Notes: generated from the sequence alone by a model not told the origin. Shown: positions 1 to 9,065, counted from the first letter of the stretch. The stretch: DNA of 64,000 nt from Saprospiraceae bacterium (GCA_020631235.1 JAHDHQ010000001.1:1-64000); one strand, 5' to 3'. A program made the numbers and translations.

Positions 1-486
1 GATGAAGATTGTGACGATACCGACGCCGGAGTGAATCCGGGTGCGGTAGAAATCCCTAACAATGAAATAGATGAGGATTGTGATGGTGTTGCTTTAATTA
101 TAGATGAAGATGGAGATGGGTTTAACTCAGATGAGGATTGTGATGACCTCGATGCCAGTATAAATCCTGGATCGGAGGAGATACCGAATAATGGTATAGA
201 TGAAGATTGTGATGGGGAGGATTTGATTTCTGATTTAGACATTCAAAATCAAAGAACAATAAACGTTTATCCAAATCCTACCACAAATGGCTTGACTATC
301 GATCAAGAGCGTTTAGTCTTCGATTATGTTTATGTTTGGAATATTTATGGTGCATTAATTCTTGAAGAACCTTTAAATAATCCTTTAGAAAATATAGAAC
401 TGGAGAGTATGAGTGCTGGTATTTATTTATTACAGTTGGTAGATAGTCTGGGTGAATCTCATTTGGTTAAGGTTCAAAAGCTTTAG
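1..486 (+). CDS. C-terminal part of a secreted protein with Asp-rich metal-binding repeats and T9SS sorting domain (5' truncated by window)
   Basis: The reading frame is open from base 1, so the true start lies outside the window. Seen: repeated DEDCDD...NPG..EIPNN.IDEDCDG units, the pattern called the putative metal-binding motif (MopII-type), followed by a C-terminal domain opening with [14 protein letters not shown] and ending LVKVQKL. That tail is the usual shape of a type A T9SS sorting domain, which directs export through the outer membrane and is normally cleaved. The Asp-rich units are thought to bind calcium or copper; which one applies here is unknown. The last 20 bases overlap the convergent gene on the other strand. 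A second protein with the same repeats and tail lies at 9752-11923, so the two are probable relatives flanking the molybdoenzyme genes. Confidence 0.85.
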   Translation, partial: DEDCDDTDAGVNPGAVEIPNNEIDEDCDGVALIIDEDGDGFNSDEDCDDLDASINPGSEEIPNNGIDEDCDGEDLISDLDIQNQRTINVYPNPTTNGLTIDQERLVFDYVYVWNIYGALILEEPLNNPLENIELESMSAGIYLLQLVDSLGESHLVKVQKL

Positions 487-1084
487 TATTTAGTTTATTC
501 AAATCATCTGGAAGGTCTATATCGATGGCTGCTTCTTTACACGGAATGGATGTAAGCAAAGACTGATTAGTATTTGTCATTATTGCTTTTGCTCCTTTTT
601 CTCCATTTATTTGGCTTAATTCATCAAATAGAGTTTGGTTAAAAACTGCTGGCACACCGATGGTTTGATCATAGCTTGTAGCTACTATTTTGTACTCACC
701 TGATTTAGCTTTATCTAATAATTGCTGGTAGTGTAAATGAGGAATGAAGGGTTGATCCACTAACATAATTAAGACTTGTTCTATAACGGGATGATGTTGC
801 ATTAGGTATTTTATTCCATTGGAAATACTGGTATTCATCCCTTCTGAGTATCGTTTATTTACCAATGTTATGATGTCATAAGAAGATATTTCTTGGCTGA
901 TTAATTCATGTGAATGACCCAGAACGCAAAGCCTTACATCTGCATTAAGCTCTAAGCTTTGTTCGATGGCCATTCTGATCAGTGACTTTCCATTGTGTTC
1001 TACCAGTTGTTTAGCTTGACCTAATCTAGAAGAGCTTCCTGCTGCGAGAATGATGATGCAAGTATTGGGATTCACTAAGCGCAA
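467..1084 (-). CDS. MobA/MocA-like molybdenum cofactor nucleotidyltransferase
   Basis: 205 residues. The N-terminus carries the NTP-transferase signature [17 protein letters not shown] (about residues 11-27), and MLVDQPFIP near residue 110 matches the metal/nucleotide site of this family. Known family role: attaching CMP (MocA) or GMP (MobA) to molybdopterin. The length and LGQAKQ variant fit the MocA-like group that serves xanthine-dehydrogenase/isoquinoline-oxidoreductase type enzymes, and such an enzyme is encoded divergently next door at 1160-3754. CTP preference is therefore an inference from context. The start sits 75 bp from the divergent Fe-S subunit gene, and the 3' end overlaps the convergent secreted-protein gene by 20 bp. 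Confidence 0.85.
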   Translation of the reverse strand: MRLVNPNTCIIILAAGSSSRLGQAKQLVEHNGKSLIRMAIEQSLELNADVRLCVLGHSHELISQEISSYDIITLVNKRYSEGMNTSISNGIKYLMQHHPVIEQVLIMLVDQPFIPHLHYQQLLDKAKSGEYKIVATSYDQTIGVPAVFNQTLFDELSQINGEKGAKAIMTNTNQSLLTSIPCKEAAIDIDLPDDLNKLNTKAFEP

Positions 1085-1159
1085 AACTTATGTTATTCAA
1101 ATGGTTTGTAGCCATGAATTTAGTTAGTTTATTTATATATTTAGTAAACAAGTAATATT

Positions 1160-1612
1160 ATGGGAAAGTATACTATTCAGGTAAATGGAAAAAGCCAGGA
1201 GATTGAGGTAGATAATGACACACCATTGTTATGGGTTTTGCGAGATGAACTTAAACTTTGTGGGACTAAATTCGGATGTGGTATTGCCCAATGTGGTGCA
1301 TGTACTGTTCACCTTGATGGTCAGGCAGTCCGCTCTTGTTCAATTCCCATTGAAAGTATTAAGAATAAAGAAATTACAACCATTGAGGGTTTAGATCCGA
1401 ATGGAAAACATCCTTTGCAAGAAGCTTGGAGAAAGCATGATGTTCCACAATGTGGCTATTGCCAAGCAGGTCAAATTATGACAGCAGCAACATTGGTCAA
1501 AGAAAATAAAAAACCAACAAGCAAGGAAATAGATAATCACATGAAAGGAAATCTTTGTCGATGTGGTTCTTACCCAAAAATTAAACAAGCCATTTTATCC
1601 ATCAATAAATAA
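1160..1612 (+). CDS. (2Fe-2S)-binding subunit of isoquinoline 1-oxidoreductase-type molybdenum hydroxylase
   Basis: 150 residues, the full length for the small subunit of the xanthine oxidase superfamily. The plant-ferredoxin type cluster is formed by Cys40, Cys45, Cys48 and Cys60 (FGCGIAQCGAC...C). The second, helical-domain cluster uses Cys98, Cys101, Cys133 and Cys135 (CGYC...CRC). It passes electrons from the Mo site of the partner subunit encoded 3 bp downstream. It has no signal peptide; because the partner has a Tat signal, the pair is probably exported together, as known for related enzymes. The electron acceptor is not encoded nearby. Substrate is unknown: the family oxidises N-heterocycles or aldehydes. 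Confidence 0.93.
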   Translation: MGKYTIQVNGKSQEIEVDNDTPLLWVLRDELKLCGTKFGCGIAQCGACTVHLDGQAVRSCSIPIESIKNKEITTIEGLDPNGKHPLQEAWRKHDVPQCGYCQAGQIMTAATLVKENKKPTSKEIDNHMKGNLCRCGSYPKIKQAILSINK

Positions 1613-1615
1613 GCT

Positions 1616-3754
1616 ATGAAATCTAGAAAAGTAAATGATGAACGCAGATCTTTCCTAAAGGTTTCAGCATTAGCGGGTGGAGGATTTATATTAGGTTTTC
1701 CTTGGTTATTAGGTTGTGAAGGGGATGTCGTGGCAGAAGAAACAACCTTGGCCCATCCTACAAACTGGTATGATCTCACAGCCTATTTAAAAATCGGTGA
1801 TACTGGATTGGTGACGATCATGTCTCCTAATCCCGAAATTGGACAAAATGTAAAAACGGCGATGCCGATGATTGTGGCTGAAGAATTAGAAGTAGATTGG
1901 AAAAATGTTAATGTCGAGCAAGCTCCATTTGACGAAACGAAATTTGAGCGACAAGTAGCAGGAGGGAGTCAATCGATTAGAAAATCTTGGACCGCCTTAC
2001 GGACGGCTGGCGCAACAGCCAAGCAAATATTGGTCGAAGCAGCTGCGAAACAATGGGGAGTGCCAGTGGGAGAGTGCTCTGTCGCTAAAGGAATCGTAAG
2101 TCACCCAAGTCATGAGGCGCTACATTATGGTCAATTAGCAGCCAGTTTAGTTGATGTAGAAATTCCAAAAAACATTAAGCTCAAAGATCCTAAAGATTTT
2201 AGCATCATCGGAAAAGGTAAGATGAATGTTGATATGGAGGGTATAGTTACTGGTAAAGCTCTTTTTGGTATAGATCAAGCTATGGATGCATTAGTGGCAA
2301 TGGTTAAACGACCCGACGGTTTTGGGATGAAACTCAAGTCTTTTGATGCTGAAGCAACTAAGGCCGTTTCTGGTGTCGAGGATGTATTCTCGTTTGAAGA
2401 CAAAATAGCTGTGATTGCTAAAAATACATGGGCCGCCATGAAAGGCTTAAAAATGCTCAAAGCTGAGTACTATCCTGAAGTGGAATTGGCCGATAGTACA
2501 TCAATCAACAAACAATTGTTGGCTGCATTAAACACTAAATCTAACGAACCAAAGCGAAATGATGGTGATGTGGATGCAATGTTTAGTCAAGCAGAACAAA
2601 TAGTCGAACGCAGTTATGAAGCTCCATTTCTGCCACATAATCCGCTGGAGCCTATGAATTTTTATGCCCACATAACGGATGAAAAAGTAGAACTTTCTGG
2701 GCCTATTCAAACCCCAGCATGGACAAGAAATAGAGTGGCTGAATTACTAGAAAGACCTAAAGAGCAAATCACTATAGACATGACGCGAATGGGTGGGGGA
2801 TTTGGACGGCGACTCTACGGCAATTATGTGCTGGAGTTGGCTCAAATTGCCGATAAAATACGGAAGCCGGTTAAAATAATGTATTCTCGCGAAGATGAAA
2901 TGATGACCGGTCCATTTAGACCTGCATCTGCCTATACATTTAAAGCAGCATTGAACAAAATTAAAATTACAGCTTATCACTTAACCGGTGCGGGAGTAAA
3001 TATGTCTAACGCCTGTAGGGAAAATAATTTTCCAGCAGGTACATTAAGTCATTATAGAGTGGATAGTCACAATATCGAAAGCAATATTCCCACTGGAGCT
3101 TGGAGAGCACCGATTACTAACTTTCTCGCATATGCAGAGCAAGCTTTCTTTGATGAAATAGCCGAAATATTAGAAAAAGATCCCATTGATGTACGACTTG
3201 ATTTATTGTATGCAGCCAAAGATAATCCGGTAGGTGAGTTAGATTACGAGATCGATAAGATGATCGGCGTTATTCAATTAGCGCGTCTTAAATCTGGCTG
3301 GGATAACGCTATGGGTAAGCATCTAGGATTTAGTGTTTACTACTCGCATAATACCTATGTGGCAGAAGTGGCGGAAGTGGTCATGAGTGAAGGATACCCT
3401 CGAGTTACTCGTGTCTGCTGCGCGGTCGATTGCGGTCTTGTGGTTAATCCATTAGGAGCTATTAATCAAATAGAAGGAGGCATTATCGACGGCATTGGAC
3501 ATGCCATGTATGGTGATTTAGCCTTTGAAAAGGGTAGAGCTATGCAACAAAACTTCCACCAATATAGAATGATTAGGATCGATGAAGTGCCCGAAATCGA
3601 CGTTCATTTTGTAGAGAGCCTTAACGACCCAACAGGCTTAGGCGAGCCAACATTGCCTCCCGCTGGTGGAGCCGTGGCTAACGCTATATTTAAGGCGACA
3701 GGTAAGCGGTTGTATAAACAGCCGTTTGAGAAGGAGTTAGGGATTTTAGGGTAG
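1616..3754 (+). CDS. Molybdopterin-binding subunit of isoquinoline 1-oxidoreductase-type hydroxylase, Tat-exported
   Basis: 712 residues. The N-terminus has a twin-arginine signal (ERRSFLK, residues 9-15) followed by a hydrophobic Gly-rich stretch, so the folded enzyme should go to the periplasm. Features of the xanthine-oxidase-type Mo subunit are visible: GGGFGRRLYGNY around residue 392 and, near the C-terminus, GLGEPTLPPAGGA with Glu677 at the position of the general base of the family. It forms the catalytic half of a hydroxylase with the Fe-S subunit just upstream (3 bp gap, one operon). The Mo cofactor is expected to be the cytosine dinucleotide form, which suits the MocA-like gene next door. 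Substrate cannot be read from the sequence. Confidence 0.92.
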   Translation: MKSRKVNDERRSFLKVSALAGGGFILGFPWLLGCEGDVVAEETTLAHPTNWYDLTAYLKIGDTGLVTIMSPNPEIGQNVKTAMPMIVAEELEVDWKNVNVEQAPFDETKFERQVAGGSQSIRKSWTALRTAGATAKQILVEAAAKQWGVPVGECSVAKGIVSHPSHEALHYGQLAASLVDVEIPKNIKLKDPKDFSIIGKGKMNVDMEGIVTGKALFGIDQAMDALVAMVKRPDGFGMKLKSFDAEATKAVSGVEDVFSFEDKIAVIAKNTWAAMKGLKMLKAEYYPEVELADSTSINKQLLAALNTKSNEPKRNDGDVDAMFSQAEQIVERSYEAPFLPHNPLEPMNFYAHITDEKVELSGPIQTPAWTRNRVAELLERPKEQITIDMTRMGGGFGRRLYGNYVLELAQIADKIRKPVKIMYSREDEMMTGPFRPASAYTFKAALNKIKITAYHLTGAGVNMSNACRENNFPAGTLSHYRVDSHNIESNIPTGAWRAPITNFLAYAEQAFFDEIAEILEKDPIDVRLDLLYAAKDNPVGELDYEIDKMIGVIQLARLKSGWDNAMGKHLGFSVYYSHNTYVAEVAEVVMSEGYPRVTRVCCAVDCGLVVNPLGAINQIEGGIIDGIGHAMYGDLAFEKGRAMQQNFHQYRMIRIDEVPEIDVHFVESLNDPTGLGEPTLPPAGGAVANAIFKATGKRLYKQPFEKELGILG

Positions 3755-3811
3755 TTGTCATGTTGTGAACTATTATTAACCATTTATTGAGTCTGGAATA
3801 ATAAAAACTAA

Positions 3812-4573
3812 ATGAATTCTATGAAATATGTCCTAGCAGTAATTATTGTGCTTTCAATGGTCAGATGTGATAATGATCCTATTTCAGCCGAAGAGCCATT
3901 TGATTTAAACCCTAATGGAACAGAAATAAAGGCTACCAATGTCAATGACCACTTGATAACCTTTGATTGTGAAGAAGACTTTTCTAATACTTGCGGTGAA
4001 GAATTGATTAAAATGGATATGTGCTTTACATGTGATATTTGCAAAACGGATACTGTATTTGCAAATATGAAATATGTTGAAATCTGGTTAGAATCGTTAC
4101 CACTTAGAGCATTAGAATCATTAGGTTTGTTCCAACTTGACGAAAATCTTTCAACTAAAGTATCTTTATGTATTCAAAAAATACCGAATCAAGTAAATCA
4201 TATAATTGCTTTTACTTTAGGCGAAAATGAATCTAGTACTTCTTTGAATTTTGGATTTTTTAATAATCTCTCATTGACCTCTGATAAAATCAAGATTAGT
4301 AGGGAGATTTCGTCAGAAGATTTGCTAAGCGCCGAATTATGTCAAGTGGGTAATAATGTAGTTTATAATCTTAATCCACACTCTGAAGAGGCTAAAAATA
4401 AAAATGTAACAGAGTGTGTAATTGGCAGTTTTGGTGATTGTGTAGGACGTTCTCCTATTAGTATGGGGAATCCGTGGACTGAAGATGATGAAAGTTTCAC
4501 CTGGGCTAATGGAAGCTTTGTAGGGTTCAAATATTCAATACCTTGTAGCGGTGTTTATGTACATATTGAGTAG
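3812..4573 (+). CDS. Hypothetical Cys-rich lipoprotein
   Basis: 253 residues, not recognised. The N-terminus is hydrophobic and ends LSMVRC-DND, which looks like a lipoprotein signal with Cys19 as the lipidated residue; translation may start at the ATG three codons later (MKYVLAV). The mature part is rich in cysteines (for example CFTCDIC near residue 72, and CVIGSFGDC near residue 209), suggesting disulfides in an exported protein. It follows the Mo hydroxylase on the same strand after a 57 bp gap, so co-transcription is possible. It converges with the oxidoreductase gene at 4624 without an obvious terminator between them. No function is proposed. Confidence 0.7.
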   Translation: MNSMKYVLAVIIVLSMVRCDNDPISAEEPFDLNPNGTEIKATNVNDHLITFDCEEDFSNTCGEELIKMDMCFTCDICKTDTVFANMKYVEIWLESLPLRALESLGLFQLDENLSTKVSLCIQKIPNQVNHIIAFTLGENESSTSLNFGFFNNLSLTSDKIKISREISSEDLLSAELCQVGNNVVYNLNPHSEEAKNKNVTECVIGSFGDCVGRSPISMGNPWTEDDESFTWANGSFVGFKYSIPCSGVYVHIE

Positions 4574-4623
4574 GAAATTATTTTTCATGGTAAAACAATA
4601 TATTTAAATAACTGATTAAGTCA

Positions 4624-6927
4624 TTACCCTCTAACCTTCTTAAGCTCAATAATAACAGACTTTGAGGCCGGAGTATTACTCACCTTGGCAACACTACTTA
4701 TTGGAACTAATACATTAGCCTCAGGGAAATAGGTAGCCACACATCTAGATGGGATATCATAACTTACCACTATAAAGTTCTTGGCTACTCTTTTCTGGCC
4801 GTCAGTATAGTTATATAAATCCACAACATCCAAATGTTGCAGACCCTCTAAAGCCATATCCTTCTTGTTCATCATAATCACTCTTCGCTCATTATACACA
4901 CCACGATAACGATCATCTAAACCATAAATGGTGGTGTTAAATTGATCATGCGATCGAATGGTCATCATTAAATATTCTTGAGCTTCGAGTTTTATAGCTT
5001 CAGCTTTGGCAACTGAAAATTGAGCTTTATTTGTACTTGTCTTGTAATTGTTATTTCGTGCTCCATTGGGCAAATAAAAACCTGATGGCTGCCGTACTCG
5101 CTCATTATAATTATCAAAACCAGGAATGGTCGCTTCTATTTTATCTCTGATTAAATCATAATTATTTGTATAATCTTGCCACGGAATATCCGCAGAAAGA
5201 TGACATTGCTGAGCTAAAGAACAAACAATATCTACCTCACTTTTTAAATCTTGAGATATAGGAGGCAAGGAACCTTTGGAAGAATGAACAACGCCCATCG
5301 AATTTTCTACACTCACAAATTGCTCACTGCCATTCTGAATATCTTTATCAGTACGCGCCAAACAAGGAAGAATAATCGCTTCTTTCCCATGTATTAAGTG
5401 ACTTCGATTTAATTTAGTAGACACATGCACCGTTAAATCACAATTAGATAAAGCTTCAGCCGTGTATAAGGTATCAGGAGTAGCTGATAAAAAATTCCCA
5501 CCCATAGCAAAAAACACCTTTGCTTTACGCTCATACATTGCTTTTATTGCATTGACCACATCGAAGCCATGCTTCCGCGGAGGCTTAAAATGGAATACCT
5601 GTTCGATACTATCTAATAACTTCTCAGAAGGAGCTTCGTGGATGCCCATGGTACGGTCACCCTGCACATTACTATGTCCTCTTACTGGGCAAGTGCCCGC
5701 ACCAGCTTTTCCTATACTCCCTTTTAATAACAAGAGATTTACTACTTCTTTTATAGTATCTACCGCATTTTTATGTTGGGTTAATCCCATTGCCCAGCAA
5801 GCAATAATTCTCTTTTTATTACTTAACACCTGAGCAACTGTTTCTATACTGTCTTTAGAAAGTCCAGTTTGTGCAATCAAATCGTCCAATGATAATTGGT
5901 CTAAATGCTGAAGATAAGACTCAAAACCTTCTGTTTTTTCATTGATGAATTTATGGTCAAAAACAGTGTTTGGATTGTTTTTTTCGTGCCGATAGAGTAG
6001 TAGGTTTAATGCCTGGATCAGTGCCATGTCTCCATTGATACGTATTTGCATATAGTGATCAGACAATGAAGTGGACGCCCCGAATACTGTTCCTACTTCT
6101 TGTGGGTTATTATAAGCCATTAGACCTGCTTCTTTGAGCGGGTTTATAGAAATAATGATGGCACCATTTCTTTTAGCTTTTTGTAAGGCATTGAGCATTC
6201 TTGGGTGATTAGTCCCAGGGTTCTGCCCCATGATTAGCACAAGCTCTGCTTTTTCGAAATCTTTTAAGGTGACAGAACCTTTACCTATTCCTAGGGTTTG
6301 TGATAATGCTTTTCCACTGCTTTCATGACACATATTACTGCAGTCAGGAAGGTTGTTTGTTCCATAAGCTCTTACAAATAATTGGTACAAAAAAGCAGCT
6401 TCATTACTTGTACGACCAGATGTGTAAAATATAGCCTCATCCGGAGAATTAAGTTTGTGGAGATTGTCTGCTATTTTTCCTAATGCTTTATCCCAACTAA
6501 TAGGAGAATAATGGCTTGCACTTGGGGCTAAGTACATGGGTTGTGCGATTCTACCTTTTTTCCCTATTTCATAGTCGGTCAATTGGGATAGCTCATAGAC
6601 AGAATGTTCAGCAAAGAAAGCGGCATCTAGCGCATGTTTACCTATTTCTTCGGCAATGGCTTTTACACCATTTTCACAATATTCTCCCAGTTTCGAACGC
6701 TCATCGTCAGGGTCTGGCCATGCGCATCCAGGACAATCAATTCCACCTTTTTGATTTAATTGATTGAGTACCGATATTCCTTTAACTAATCCTACTTCCG
6801 CTGATATTATTTTTAAGGAGTTCTTTACAGCTTTTAATCCCGCAGCCTTGTTTGCTGGTTTTCCAGTAGTTAATCCAGTAAAATGGTCTGGGTTCTCCGC
6901 TAGATTTAGCTTGTTTTTTTTAGACAT
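4624..6927 (-). CDS. FdhF/YdeP family molybdopterin oxidoreductase (formate dehydrogenase alpha-like)
   Basis: 767 residues, the normal length of the YdeP/Fdhalpha-like family. The N-terminus has the family motif GIDCPGCAWPDPDD (Cys65, Cys68), and SNMCHESSG (Cys200) sits where the Mo-ligating Cys/Sec lies in related enzymes. A molybdopterin dinucleotide-binding domain is at the C-terminus (about residues 640-767). There is no signal peptide, so the protein is cytoplasmic. Family members are bis-MGD oxidoreductases related to formate dehydrogenase, but the physiological reaction is not firmly known, and no electron-transfer subunit is encoded beside it. It is preceded by fdhD (32 bp gap, same strand), which supports a formate-dehydrogenase-like maturation route. 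Confidence 0.9.
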   Translation of the reverse strand: MSKKNKLNLAENPDHFTGLTTGKPANKAAGLKAVKNSLKIISAEVGLVKGISVLNQLNQKGGIDCPGCAWPDPDDERSKLGEYCENGVKAIAEEIGKHALDAAFFAEHSVYELSQLTDYEIGKKGRIAQPMYLAPSASHYSPISWDKALGKIADNLHKLNSPDEAIFYTSGRTSNEAAFLYQLFVRAYGTNNLPDCSNMCHESSGKALSQTLGIGKGSVTLKDFEKAELVLIMGQNPGTNHPRMLNALQKAKRNGAIIISINPLKEAGLMAYNNPQEVGTVFGASTSLSDHYMQIRINGDMALIQALNLLLYRHEKNNPNTVFDHKFINEKTEGFESYLQHLDQLSLDDLIAQTGLSKDSIETVAQVLSNKKRIIACWAMGLTQHKNAVDTIKEVVNLLLLKGSIGKAGAGTCPVRGHSNVQGDRTMGIHEAPSEKLLDSIEQVFHFKPPRKHGFDVVNAIKAMYERKAKVFFAMGGNFLSATPDTLYTAEALSNCDLTVHVSTKLNRSHLIHGKEAIILPCLARTDKDIQNGSEQFVSVENSMGVVHSSKGSLPPISQDLKSEVDIVCSLAQQCHLSADIPWQDYTNNYDLIRDKIEATIPGFDNYNERVRQPSGFYLPNGARNNNYKTSTNKAQFSVAKAEAIKLEAQEYLMMTIRSHDQFNTTIYGLDDRYRGVYNERRVIMMNKKDMALEGLQHLDVVDLYNYTDGQKRVAKNFIVVSYDIPSRCVATYFPEANVLVPISSVAKVSNTPASKSVIIELKKVRG

Positions 6928-6959
6928 ATTGTACTTTTTCGATAATGCTATGTTTTGCC

Positions 6960-7814
6960 TTAAGTAAACACGATTCGGCGCTCTCCATGATAAATATTAA
7001 ATCTTTGTTCGCTTAAAAAACCAACTAATGTAATGTCAAATTCTTGCGCTAATTGTACGGCCAGACTTGAAGGTGCACCAACAGCTAAAATAAATGAAAC
7101 ACCTGCCATATAGGCTTTTTGTACCAGTTCGAAAGATATACGGCCACTCAAGAGCAGTAAAGAATTAGACAGAGGCAATCTATCCTGCATAAAAGCACTA
7201 CCGATCAGTTTATCTAGCGCATTGTGTCTGCCCACATCTTCTTGATGATCAATAAGTGAAGCTTCCAAATCAAATAAAGCGGCAGCATGTAATCCACCTG
7301 TTTTTTTGAATACGGCTTGAGCTTTTCGGAGTTTTTCAGGTAACTGGTATAAAAGATCTCTATGGATAGTAAAACTTGTTTTTGTTGGCTTTAATTGACA
7401 GGTGGTTTTTATAGCATCAATGCTGGATTTACCACAAACCCCACAGCTACTCGAGGTATAAAAGTGTCTATCTAATACCGAAAGGTCCGTCGATATGGCT
7501 TTAAGTTCTACATTGATTTCATTCACTAACTGTTGGATGTTAATGACTTGTTCCTTCTCGTAAATAATGCCTTCAGTAAATAGAAATCCTATTCCTAAAG
7601 CACCATCATTGCCAGGAGTGCGCATGGTAATAGATATAGGCTTTTTGTCTATGCTAGTTTTAGAATCGGATAAAGAAATAGTGATTTGTAAAGGCTCTTC
7701 AGCTGCTAAATAATCATCAGTACAAACTATTGAAGACCCATTGACCTTATGTATTGTAGCCTTACTATTGCTTAATTTATTCATCTTGTGTTTTATCGCA
7801 GCTAATGTTGGCAA
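6960..7814 (-). CDS. fdhD: FdhD, formate dehydrogenase accessory sulfurtransferase
   Basis: 284 residues. The signature SSSCGVCGKSSID carries Cys124 and Cys127, the pair that passes sulfur from IscS to the Mo cofactor in this family. PGNDGALGIGFLFTEGII and DVGRHNALDKLIG are also typical. FdhD sulfurates and helps insert the bis-MGD cofactor in formate dehydrogenase-like enzymes. Its only candidate client here is the oxidoreductase encoded 32 bp downstream, so the two form an operon. An internal ATG at codon 11 (MNKLSNSK) is an alternative start. The upstream gene on the same strand ends 5 bp before the first start, so all three may be co-transcribed. Confidence 0.95.
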   Translation of the reverse strand: MPTLAAIKHKMNKLSNSKATIHKVNGSSIVCTDDYLAAEEPLQITISLSDSKTSIDKKPISITMRTPGNDGALGIGFLFTEGIIYEKEQVINIQQLVNEINVELKAISTDLSVLDRHFYTSSSCGVCGKSSIDAIKTTCQLKPTKTSFTIHRDLLYQLPEKLRKAQAVFKKTGGLHAAALFDLEASLIDHQEDVGRHNALDKLIGSAFMQDRLPLSNSLLLLSGRISFELVQKAYMAGVSFILAVGAPSSLAVQLAQEFDITLVGFLSEQRFNIYHGERRIVFT

Positions 7815-7819
7815 GATAA

Positions 7820-8713
7820 CTAGTCTGTAGAAATAAAGTAAATTTTGCGTTCTGAAAGATAGAGGATTTTGAGTTTTGTACTTTGGGTTTGATTTGTTAT
7901 TAGAAGCCCTTCATCACCATCAAACTGTACAGAGTATTTTTCTTTTTTAGCCATTTTTTTTCCTTGCTTAATCTCACTTATACATAATTTTTGTCCTTTA
8001 AACTCATACACAAAACAATTAAGATAAGGTTTTTCACGTCGTTCTCCTATGCCTATTTCGGACATATATTGATTATCCCATTGCGACTTAACAATCCATT
8101 CACCTTGTAACTTTTGGAGAGGTTTTTTATCCGAAGATTCCGCGGACATTTCGTCTATATAACTAGTATGTAATAAAGAATCATCTTGATAGGTCATTTG
8201 AATGGTCGGACCGAAACGATTATGTTGTCTCCACAAACCATCTTTTAGGCCAGAAGCGTTAAAGTTTTCGATGGTTTGAATATTTCCGGCATAAGTCCTA
8301 GTTAACCATTTATAGATCGGAATAAGTATGGTGTCATGATAAAAATAGGTTTCATAAGTTTCTGGACTTGTTGCTTTTTTTTGAGGTCCAATGCTGCGAT
8401 CAGAAATAAGTAAAGTTCCTCTTGTTTTACTTCCATAGAAAGATGGTTTTGTAATAAGTTTAAAATGATCCATTAGGTAATAGGAAGTATATAAAAAGCT
8501 TGAATCAGATGTACGCAAGTATTCCTCGACTAATTGTCCATGCTTATTAAAAACTTGCTGAAACAGAAGTTTGCGATTGTGTGTTTTTTGCTCACAATGC
8601 ATACCTTCTGGACAATCTATGGTTTCTAAGTGATAGAGCTTTTGATGATTCGATATTTGTCCAAATAATGGGAGCTTTAATGCAATGATAATACAGGTAA
8701 TAATGTAGCGCAT
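7820..8713 (-). CDS. Hypothetical exported protein upstream of fdhD
   Basis: 297 residues, not recognised. The N-terminus (MRYIITCIIIALKLPLFGQ) looks like a signal peptide with cleavage after the Gln-containing end usual in this phylum. The middle contains repeated FNASGLKDGLWRQHN-type and NKHGQLVEEY-type strands that resemble the MORN/YwqK-like beta repeats of 'toxin-antitoxin YwqK' style proteins, but the match is weak. The C-terminal half (about residues 195-297) reads like a lipocalin-like or META-like small beta domain (LQGEWIVKSQWD, FKGQKLCISEI). It sits 5 bp upstream of fdhD on the same strand. A role in molybdoenzyme function is not shown. Confidence 0.7.
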   Translation of the reverse strand: MRYIITCIIIALKLPLFGQISNHQKLYHLETIDCPEGMHCEQKTHNRKLLFQQVFNKHGQLVEEYLRTSDSSFLYTSYYLMDHFKLITKPSFYGSKTRGTLLISDRSIGPQKKATSPETYETYFYHDTILIPIYKWLTRTYAGNIQTIENFNASGLKDGLWRQHNRFGPTIQMTYQDDSLLHTSYIDEMSAESSDKKPLQKLQGEWIVKSQWDNQYMSEIGIGERREKPYLNCFVYEFKGQKLCISEIKQGKKMAKKEKYSVQFDGDEGLLITNQTQSTKLKILYLSERKIYFISTD

Positions 8714-8757
8714 AATAAGGTCTTACTTTCAAAACAAATATTTAACTGTCCATATTG

Positions 8758-8790
8758 TTTGGATGCTTACTTTCCACTTATGTATATTTG
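8758..8790 (+). promoter_or_regulatory. Bacteroidota-type promoter of the tRNA-Arg gene
   Basis: TTTG at 8758-8761 and TATATTTG at 8783-8790 are separated by 21 bp, matching the Bacteroidota primary sigma consensus TTTG-N(19-21)-TAnnTTTG. The tRNA begins at 8797, six bases after the -7 element, so transcription would start at or next to the mature 5' end. Confidence 0.75.
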
Positions 8791-8796
8791 CAGCCC

Positions 8797-8870
8797 GGCC
8801 ACGTAGTTCAACTGGATAGAATATCAGATTTCGGCTCTGAGGGTTGAGGGTTCGAATCCTTCCGTGGTCA
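8797..8870 (+). tRNA. tRNA-Arg (anticodon UCG)
   Basis: A complete 74-base cloverleaf can be folded by eye. The acceptor stem GGCCACG/CGTGGTC has one G-U pair, the D stem is GTTC/GAAT, and the anticodon stem TCAGA/TCTGA encloses the loop TTTCGGC with anticodon TCG at 8831-8833. The T stem GAGGG/CCTTC encloses TTCGAAT, and the discriminator is A8870. The 3' CCA is not encoded (the next bases are CAAA), so it must be added by the CCA enzyme. The anticodon reads CGA/CGN arginine codons. Confidence 0.95.
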
Positions 8871-8873
8871 CAA

Positions 8874-8908
8874 AAAGCCTCTCTTAATCATTGATTTTGA
8901 GGGGTTTT
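8874..8908 (+). terminator. Probable intrinsic terminator of the tRNA-Arg gene
   Basis: AAAGCCTCTC (8874-8883) pairs with GAGGGGTTT (from 8899) through about ten pairs including two G-U, around a 15-base loop, and is followed by a T-rich run. A further 8-bp inverted repeat, TTTGTTTA (8910-8917) and TAAACAAA (8929-8936), follows. The remaining bases up to 9065 show no gene. Confidence 0.5.
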
Positions 8909-9065
8909 GTTTGTTTACTAGAATATGATAAACAAATAAGAAATTTAATTAATTATACCTTCTTACCTCATAAATTAAACTATAAAAACTCTATATCGAC
9001 TAATCCATTTTGAAAAAAATAAATGGCTTACCCTAATAATTTTAGATAATGGTATAAACGCCTGA

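Noticed and set aside
1085-1159. Molybdenum cofactor riboswitch upstream of the Mo genes
   Set aside because: The gap is only 75 bp and shared by two divergent genes; no conserved-looking structured element of the needed size is present there or in the 32 bp before the FdhF-type gene.
5462-5833. 123-codon plus-strand open frame within the FdhF-type gene
   Set aside because: It lies opposite a well-matched conserved gene and its translation has no recognisable protein features.
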